DNA from: Chara braunii
Lineage: Eukaryota > Streptophyta > Charophyceae > Charales > Characeae
DNA length: 24,223 nucleotides
NCBI GenBank assembly: GCA_003427395.1
Contig: BFEA01000284.1
Location: 608,508-632,730, forward strand
Reading direction: 5' to 3'
Shown: positions 18,999 through 24,223 of the stretch, piece by piece
Layout: every line of letters begins with the position of its first letter
Numbering within the stretch: position 1 is the stretch's first letter
Made by a program: the position numbers and the translations under genes
The notes under the pieces: model-generated
The model's input: only the letters and a program-made list of their open reading frames with translations
What the model was told of the DNA's origin: nothing
Databases searched by the model: none

Positions 18999-20080
18999 AT
19001 GCGTCTTCTGTCCAAGCTGGCCCGTCATCGTGAGAATGCCCCTACGTGGAGTAGGCTGGTTGAGAGGTTTTTGTTACAGACATGTGGGACATCAGAGCTT
19101 TGTGATCAGGGCCAACGAGTTCCCAACTTCCAGACACACACTGGTGATTACCTACTCGGTAAGGGGGCAGAGAAGGGGGTGAAGGGCACCACGTATGACA
19201 AGATTGCGAACTACATATTTCGCAGCGAGAGATATTGGAGGGATAATTGGCTACATGTGGTGTTTCCTCGCGTACCTTCAGCACCTGGGGGTGTACTCTT
19301 AGACTTTGATCGGTGTAACCCCGAACCCCTCAGTGAGTCTCGCAGCAAGGAGAAGAGGCGAAAGGACAACCGGGTTAGGAGAGAGATAGCTAGATCCGGG
19401 GTCCCAATCACTACATGCGTACAGAGATCTGAGACGGATGAGTCTGACCAGGGGCCCTGCTGCGTGAGTGACATTGATCTTGGCGACTACTTCGACTGGG
19501 ACACTCACAGAGACTGAGTCTGTGGACAGTAGCAGGAGCGCTAGAGACCGGTGAGCGGCGACGGCGGAGAGCGGCATTGAGAAGGATTGCGTATCTTCTT
19601 GCACGGTATCTGCTCGAGGGCGATTGACTTCTACATGTCAGACGACCCTAGGGCCGAGGCGGTTATTGGTCCCCCAAGAGGGGAAGGTCTAGTCCCATAT
19701 CTCGGAGATGGCTACAGTCAGTCGGAGCTGACTTTGCTGTGCAGGCTTTTCGGAACCCTCTTTACGAAAATCGTTTCCTCGAGGTTTCTTACGTCTACGC
19801 CGACAGGAGAGGACGGATTGAGATATTGATTGGAGCTACAGACAACATCACCCTCGCAGAGGAACTTTATCTCAAGAGCGTTGCAGACGAGGAGATTGTG
19901 AGATGCATGACCTATATCTGCAAGATTGATCCAGCAGCGCCTCTTGATATCAACAATGTGGTTCCGAAGTCGATAGCCACACGAGTTCTCAATGACGAGG
20001 GGGACCAGCGAGTACCAGATATGGAGTCCCAGATAGCAGCACTTACTCACAAGGGGGTACCACTTATCATCATTGATTGA
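18999..20080 (+). pseudogene. Fifth, diverged family copy, right arm
   Basis: From ATG 18999 an open frame runs to 19515-19517 (172 codons). Against the left arm it carries one extra T near 19067-19071 and lacks one base near 19162, so about 31 codons between them are read in another frame although the ORF stays open. After three stops in the junction, the second half is open at 19587-19829 and then at 19739-20080 in another frame, because four bases are missing near 19715. The ending, KGVPLIIID, is identical in both arms. It is on the opposite strand to the left copy. The family assignment is the same as for the left arm. Confidence 0.5.
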
Positions 20081-20488
20081 GGTTCTCTCTTCTTAGTCAC
20101 TATGATGTATCACGACATTATTATGATTTATTAGTGACTACAGCCCTCCGATGGCTGCTCCTTGCATATACTGTGTACTACTCTTCAGTCTCGTGTCTCT
20201 GGTCATGCTCTTGAAGAGTCTGGTTTCTGGTCTTCTCGTTCTGTCAGTGTCAATTGCTCTATGATGTATGTATGTTGTTTTCTTCCTTATATTACACAGG
20301 TTACAGTCAAGGCAGCTTGAAGGACTCCTGGACAATAGGGACTCTGATGACCTTGAATCTAACCTTTATACGGGGTTAGGTGTAGGCGATAAACCCGAAC
20401 GCCTCACTCTAAGCCGTGTCGCCGCTGGGAGGTGGGATAACCCTAACTACTTGGCTGTATGACTAAGTGTGACAAAGACTGCCTCTGA

Positions 20489-20559
20489 ATATGATGAGGA
20501 ACTCTAGGGTAAAAGGGAATACACGTAGGGGAACATAGCGAGGGGTAGGGAGCAGGGAA
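20489..20559. other. Short junction between the inverted repeat and LINE copy 1
   Basis: About 70 bases of purine-rich sequence that match neither the left arm nor the alignable part of LINE copy 2. They may be further 3' untranslated region of LINE copy 1 or old flanking DNA. Confidence 0.4.
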
Positions 20560-20842
20560 AGGGTTAGACCTTTATTGGTTTACGGACCCTATTTGGCAGA
20601 TCTGCACAGCAGACCTGAGAGGGAAAGGTATAGCAAGGCAAGCTGACAGTCAATCCTCCATGCGAATGGAGTAATCACTGCTGATCAGGGGTCCTTCGGC
20701 CGTACGGAAGGAAGCGTGTGTTTGTAATCATGATGTATTATTCTTTTGACTTGCCGGTGGAATAGGAACCGGACTGATGCTCCCCAGAATGGAAAAGGAG
20801 CCGGGGCCATAAGGTCCTGTTTAAAAAAAAAAAAAAAAAAAA
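20560..20842 (+). mobile_element. LINE copy 1: truncated 3' end with poly(A)
   Basis: Aligns with 21395-21632 across most of its length, sharing AAGGCAAGCTGACAGTCAAT, the hairpin at 20692-20712, GTGGAATAGGAACCGGACTG and the end TAAGGTCCTGTTT before an A run (20823-20842). No coding part is left, which fits a 5'-truncated LINE insertion. The alignment between copies and both A tails define it as a non-LTR retroelement 3' end. Confidence 0.8.
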
Positions 20843-20992
20843 CAGTCCAGGCGTCCTTCGGGACATCCGTTAAAATTGGTACGATACAGAGAAGATTAGC
20901 ATGGCCCCTGCGCAAGGATGACACGCATTAATCAAGAAATGGTCCAAATTATTAAAAAAAAAAAAAAAAAAAAAAAAGCAACCCAGTCCAGG
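20843..20992. repeat. 9-bp direct repeats flanking the U6 copy and its A tail
   Basis: CAGTCCAGG occurs at 20843-20851, just before the U6 start, and at 20984-20992, six bases after the A tail. It looks like a target-site duplication of a retrotransposed RNA. The fit is not perfect: six bases (gcaacc) separate the A tail from the right repeat, and the left repeat abuts the A tail of LINE copy 1 and not the sequence expected for one simple insertion. Confidence 0.55.
20853..20953 (+). ncRNA. U6: U6 spliceosomal RNA copy with poly(A) tail (probable retropseudogene)
   Basis: Starts GTCCTTCGGGACATCCG (5' stem-loop, one base shorter on each side than the usual plant form) and keeps the ATACAGAGAAGATTAGC region unchanged, including the ACAGAGA box. 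The central part through GGATGACACGC is also intact, and it ends GGTCCAAATTATT. Differences from the usual plant sequence are few: GTTAAAATTGGTACG and GCATTAATCAAG. U6 pairs with the 5' splice site and U2 and forms the catalytic centre of the spliceosome. Here 24 A follow and the upstream DNA is a LINE A tail, with no upstream sequence element or TATA box for RNA polymerase III. Hence it is probably a retrotransposed copy. Confidence 0.9.
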
Positions 20993-21322
20993 ACAACGCT
21001 GTGGTCCATCTGGAAGGAAAGGTGCTGCAGAACTATTGAGGGACTCTCAACGCCAAGGGAAAAGGTATGGGCGGAGACAAGGACCTTGATTCAGGTGGAG
21101 ATTCTTTGCAAGTGGCATAAGACGAGACAATCCTTGCCAGATGACGCAGAGCAACAGAGAATAATCAAGGCAAATTTCACTAAGGTGTGGCTTGCAAGGG
21201 GCAAAGTGGCAGAGATAAATGACTTNAGCATACGGTGGAAAGACTGGCACAACTCAGAAGCAGGGTGGAGACGGCAGAGATCNCAGCTAGCAGAAGGACA
21301 AGATCCATCACAGGTCACATAA
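20978..21322 (+). pseudogene. C-terminal end of a LINE ORF2
   Basis: About 114 codons with TTLWSIWKERCCRTIEG near the start, the type of LW-IWK-RN motif that ends the reverse transcriptase-containing ORF2 of plant LINEs. A helical, basic tail follows. Reverse transcriptase and endonuclease are missing because the copy is truncated. Two codons are ambiguous because of N. The open frame begins in front of position 20978 inside the A run, where it has no meaning. Confidence 0.6.
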
Positions 21323-21647
21323 TGTTGANGGGNGAATTCCGAGATTGCATCTTCCGTGNCTTCTTTTACATTTCTTGCTCTTTATCATTTATCTGACAGG
21401 TTCATGCAGTGGACCTGAGAGGAAAGGAGGAAGTAAGGCAAGCTGACAGTCAATCCTCCACGATGCTGGAGCAATCAATGCTGGTCAGGGTTCCTTCGGC
21501 CGGACGGAAGGAAGCGTGAGTGTGTTTTATGATGTAATCTGTTATTCTGACTTGCCNGTGGAATAGGAACCGGACTGATGCTCCCCATAATGGAAATGGA
21601 GCCAGGGCTATAAGGACCTGTTTTATTGGGGGAAAAAAAAAAAAAAA
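20978..21647 (+). mobile_element. LINE copy 2: 5'-truncated, with ORF2 end, 3' UTR and poly(A)
   Basis: Begins inside the C-terminal part of ORF2, which ends at TAA 21320-21322, followed by a 3' UTR of about 310 bases matching LINE copy 1 and an A run at 21633-21647. All six ambiguous bases of the window (21226, 21283, 21329, 21333, 21359, 21557) lie here. The 3' UTR has two consecutive hairpins shared with copy 1. It is a non-LTR retroelement of the plant type by its ORF2 end. Confidence 0.8.
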
Positions 21648-21659
21648 GGGGTAACTTCA

Positions 21660-21819
21660 GCGCAGTCACGAAAACAGTTTGTAATTGCACTTCAGGCAAG
21701 CCCGGGAATACAACACACCCCCACGCAACCCCACCGGACCCGAAACGTAGGTCATATACATTCAGCATTACCGGCCCTTTTGCCTCAAGTGCAATTACAA
21801 ACTCAAACACTGACTGCGC
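21660..21819. mobile_element. MITE-like element with 40-bp terminal inverted repeats
   Basis: 21660-21699 and 21780-21819 are inverted repeats: 33-34 of 40 bases pair, including an unbroken AGTTTGTAATTGCACTT block. The 80-bp middle has no gene. Total length 160 bp. The sequence begins 12 bases after the A tail of LINE copy 2. I saw no clear target-site duplication, so a MITE is the best but not the only reading; a hairpin-forming 3' extension is the alternative. Confidence 0.6.
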
Positions 21820-22021
21820 CCTAGTTTTCTCAAAAAAAAAAGAAGAAACTGTCTACAGATCGAGCCCTGGGATCTGCAATTGTTATGCGAACTGGGTGAA
21901 ACCGTTTCATTTACTAGCTTTTCGTTATTAACTTGGGATTTTCTTCTGATAGAACACGGTAGCTGTTTATACGATCTTTTTATAGTTATTCAATAAAAAA
22001 CCGGTTGGTAGGGAAGGACCA
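21820..22021. other. No gene seen; A-runs and one polyadenylation-like signal
   Basis: An A run (21831-21841) follows the MITE-like element. An AATAAA-type signal lies near 21992. No coding frame of interest. Confidence 0.4.
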
Positions 22022-22157
22022 AGACAGGCAACACACAACAGAATAGGGCTAGCCGCAACAGCCTGGTGAGACACCCAACAGGGACATATTCTAAGATAGG
22101 CAACACAGAATAGGGCTAGCCACAAATTATAGACTAGTGAGATACTCAACAGTTACA
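22022..22157. repeat. Tandem duplication, about 72 bp
   Basis: Two units share GGCAACACA, AGAATAGGGCTAGCC and TGAGACACCCAACAG-like blocks, the second unit starting near 22094 with many differences. An old local duplication of unknown origin. Confidence 0.75.
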
Positions 22158-23825
22158 GAGTGCAACACTGGCCAGGACGGCCCTACACAGACACAAACAC
22201 TTTGCAACAGCACAACCGAGGCTAACACAGCACACGATGGCCAGGACATGACCAAATTTATGTTCTACAGATGCTGGGGCCGATTTGCAGCAGGTGCTGC
22301 TCCCCACCAATAGATGGAGCCTTCAAGACCGGGACCTTCTTAAGGGGGATGCTCGTATCACCGTGTTAAACAGGCCCCTCGGGCCATGGAGTTCACCACA
22401 AAAAAAAAAAACGGGTTGAGTAACTTGAGTCCTTGTGAAACCGATGAATTTGAAATTGAAATTAAAGCGAACAACGAGACCAGAGATAAGAAAATCAATC
22501 TTGCTCGATCCAGTTTCCAGCACTGGGTGATTGTGTACATCTAGATGTATATGGAGGACGATGCATCTAGACCTCTTTCCAGCATTTGTGCTGCAGCTCC
22601 CCACCCATAGCATGTAGACACCATTCAACCCCTGCAAGCACCATTCACAGAATAGTGCCATTACAATCCACACACGGAGTGATATTAGCAAACAGGAAAG
22701 AAGGCTTTGTGCTGTATCTGATCCACCCCCTTTTCTCCTCTCTCCCTCCACCTTCTTGCATGGCTGGCTGTGAGAGTGAACGACTGACTAACATTGGACA
22801 TCGGACTTAGGTCCGATGGCGGTATTACCACTCAAATGCTTCTGGGGGACCGGCGACTATTAGGCGCATGTAGAGACGCCAATGGTAGATTGAGGGGTCA
22901 GGGAAATTGTTGTGGGTGGTATCTGAGTGGTAGTTCTCCTTTAGCTCTCCCTTGTCGTTTATTCCTTCTTGTCCATGTACATTTGCTGTTTCGGATAATC
23001 CTCTAAACATTCTTTGGAGATTCCATTACTAACAGCTGAAACGTATAGAATGGGAAAATGTTTGAATGATGGAGGAGAATCTGATGTAGGTAGAGTAATG
23101 GTGCAGATCCCATGGCAGTTGTGTCATGCATGGAGGGAAGCAAAGATGCTTTTTTGAGCTGTGCAGTTCTGTAAAGCGCTTTCGTCTATCTGTCTCACTG
23201 TATCTATTAGGATCTGAACCATACCTGCGGTGCAGCTGTGCAGAGCAGGGTGCAGGGCGCCCATCTGCGATGCACGCGCCGCAGTGCGCTGCACGCACGC
23301 CATGCGCATGTGCGCACTTATTTTTCTTTTTTCTCAGTGTGTGTGTTTTGAATTTTCACCGCAACAGCCCATACTCTACCCAGATGAGCAGATCCAAATC
23401 AAAGCATATTCAATCCTATTACAGACAACGAAAGCCCTTGAGTTGAGACAATCCAACAAGGAAACAGTTTCACCTCTATCGCAAGCAACATGAAGTACAA
23501 CAGAGGCATGTAAACCCCTTTCTTGATTGTGTTCACGTGGGGTACCCCTTTCATTTGTTCTTGCAGCTCCCCCTTTACCGTGCCTCTCATGCACAAGGTT
23601 TGCCACGTTGGTTGTGGTTGAGCGTGAGCTGCCCACATCCCCGTGTGCCATTATGGCCCACTTGCACACCATGAAAGGGGGCAGAGCAAAGGCTGAGGTA
23701 TATTTCTGTTCATTTCTTCTCAGATCTTCAACTTATATTTTGTCTGTTCTCTTAATGATGCTCATTCGTATGTATTACTAGTAATACACAAGTGCAATCA
23801 GGAGGGAGGAAGGAAATGGGAGTTG
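22158..23825. other. No convincing gene; possible exon remnants only
   Basis: Overlapping frames on both strands shadow each other. The 142-codon minus-strand frame (22323-22751) has no domain and runs across an A run. A stretch at 23567-23699 is framed by CAG and GAG|GTATAT, as an exon would be, and has an open frame with MAHLHTMKGGRAKAE, but I recognise no family. A GC-rich palindromic patch lies at 23265-23320. Confidence 0.4.
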
Positions 23826-23840
23826 GAGTTCTGACAGGGT

Positions 23841-23956
23841 TATAAATAGTGACCACAGGGGCAGATCACTCTAGAATGGCACACGAGGCTAGTCAGTTTG
23901 TGGGTTGCATAAGATTGAGGAGCAGTCGTTGCCTATGGTAAGTGCCTATGGTAAGT
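23841..23956 (+). promoter_or_regulatory. Candidate promoter and first exon with duplicated splice donor
   Basis: TATAAATAG at 23841-23849, ATG at 23876-23878 opening about 20 codons, then GTAAGT at 23938-23943. A 13-bp tandem duplication places a second GTAAGT at 23951-23956. TATA-to-ATG distance is only 35 bases, which leaves almost no leader if transcription starts at the usual place. The rest of any gene would lie beyond the window. Weak call. Confidence 0.25.
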
Positions 23957-24223
23957 GGCCACCTCTACAGACCAAGCAGGACCGGCTTGGGTGTGGCCTG
24001 TGGAAGCATCCAATTCTCACAGTCACAGTTACTTCATCGAATGGCATGGCGTAGACAGATGTCACAGGCTATGTAGCTCCTACATGTTAGGAACAAAGAG
24101 GCACATCGAACACAATTGAAGTGGCAATTGAAACAGCTTTCACCTTTGGCAGTAGCCGATGCAGATCCCAGGGGTCGATCCCTTGACCTCAGCTTACCTG
24201 TGTACAGTATCTGTACAGTTCCC

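Larger units (their letters stand above)
17214..20488. repeat. Right arm of the giant inverted repeat
   Basis: Reverse-complement counterpart of 13587-16861. The arm ends abruptly near 20488, after GACTGCCTCTGAAT, while the left side continues 119 bases further to the LTR edge, so this copy is truncated or the duplication ended here. Order from centre outward: minisatellites A, B, C, then the family copy at 18999-20080. Confidence 0.95.

Noticed and set aside
20853-20953. Functional U6 gene
   Set aside because: Despite good core motifs, the 24-A tail replaces a clean T-run terminator and the upstream DNA is a LINE A tail without polymerase III elements. Called a retropseudogene.
22323-22751. 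142-codon minus-strand ORF
   Set aside because: No domain, crosses an A run and overlaps other frames of equal length; probably chance.
24150-24190. tRNA-like T-loop (GGTCGATCC)
   Set aside because: No matching A box, acceptor stem or anticodon arm nearby.
1-24223. Definite assignment to Chara braunii
   Set aside because: Element and U6 features fit a charophyte, but no species-specific gene is present; kept as a guess only.

Overview
The window is eukaryotic, repeat-dominated DNA. It holds no intact cellular protein gene that I can recognise. The long-terminal-repeat (LTR) retrotransposon has a primer-binding site matching a plant-type tRNA-Asp 3' end, and a U6 snRNA copy is plant-like. 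A short stretch also resembles plant mitochondrial group II introns. Together these point to a streptophyte, with a charophyte alga such as Chara as a plausible guess. That guess is an inference, not something the sequence proves.

Layout from left to right. Positions 1-1375 carry two minisatellites, one with a strong hairpin in every unit. Positions 1376-2410 look like the promoter/leader and gag start of a plus-strand LTR retrotransposon, broken off after about 130 codons. Positions 2411-4712 have no recognisable gene; 3120-3339 resembles an organellar group II intron, and two perfect stem-loops lie near 4 kb. A roughly 46-bp minisatellite occupies 4713-5165. From 13463 down to 5277 a degenerate minus-strand Ty3/gypsy-type element runs: primer-binding site, leader, four tightly packed upstream ORFs, gag with zinc knuckle, aspartic protease, reverse transcriptase, RNase H, acidic linker, and integrase with a GPY/F-like end. 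Stop codons, frameshifts and a changed integrase catalytic residue show it is dead.

The four upstream ORFs are the most unusual part. They are diverged copies of one protein family that I do not recognise, spaced like a polycistronic unit, including an ATGA stop/start overlap. A fifth, more diverged copy lies on the other side of the primer-binding site, inside what should be the LTR.

From 13587 to 20488 there is a giant inverted repeat: two arms of about 3.27 kb around a spacer of about 350 bp. Each arm holds three minisatellites and one copy of the fifth family member. Transcribed through, it would fold into a multi-kilobase hairpin RNA, a plausible source of silencing small RNAs.

From 20560 to 21647 there are two LINE 3' ends with poly(A) tails and, between them, a U6 snRNA copy followed by 24 A residues. 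A 160-bp MITE-like element follows at 21660-21819. The remaining 2.4 kb has no convincing gene, apart from a weak candidate promoter and first exon at the right edge.
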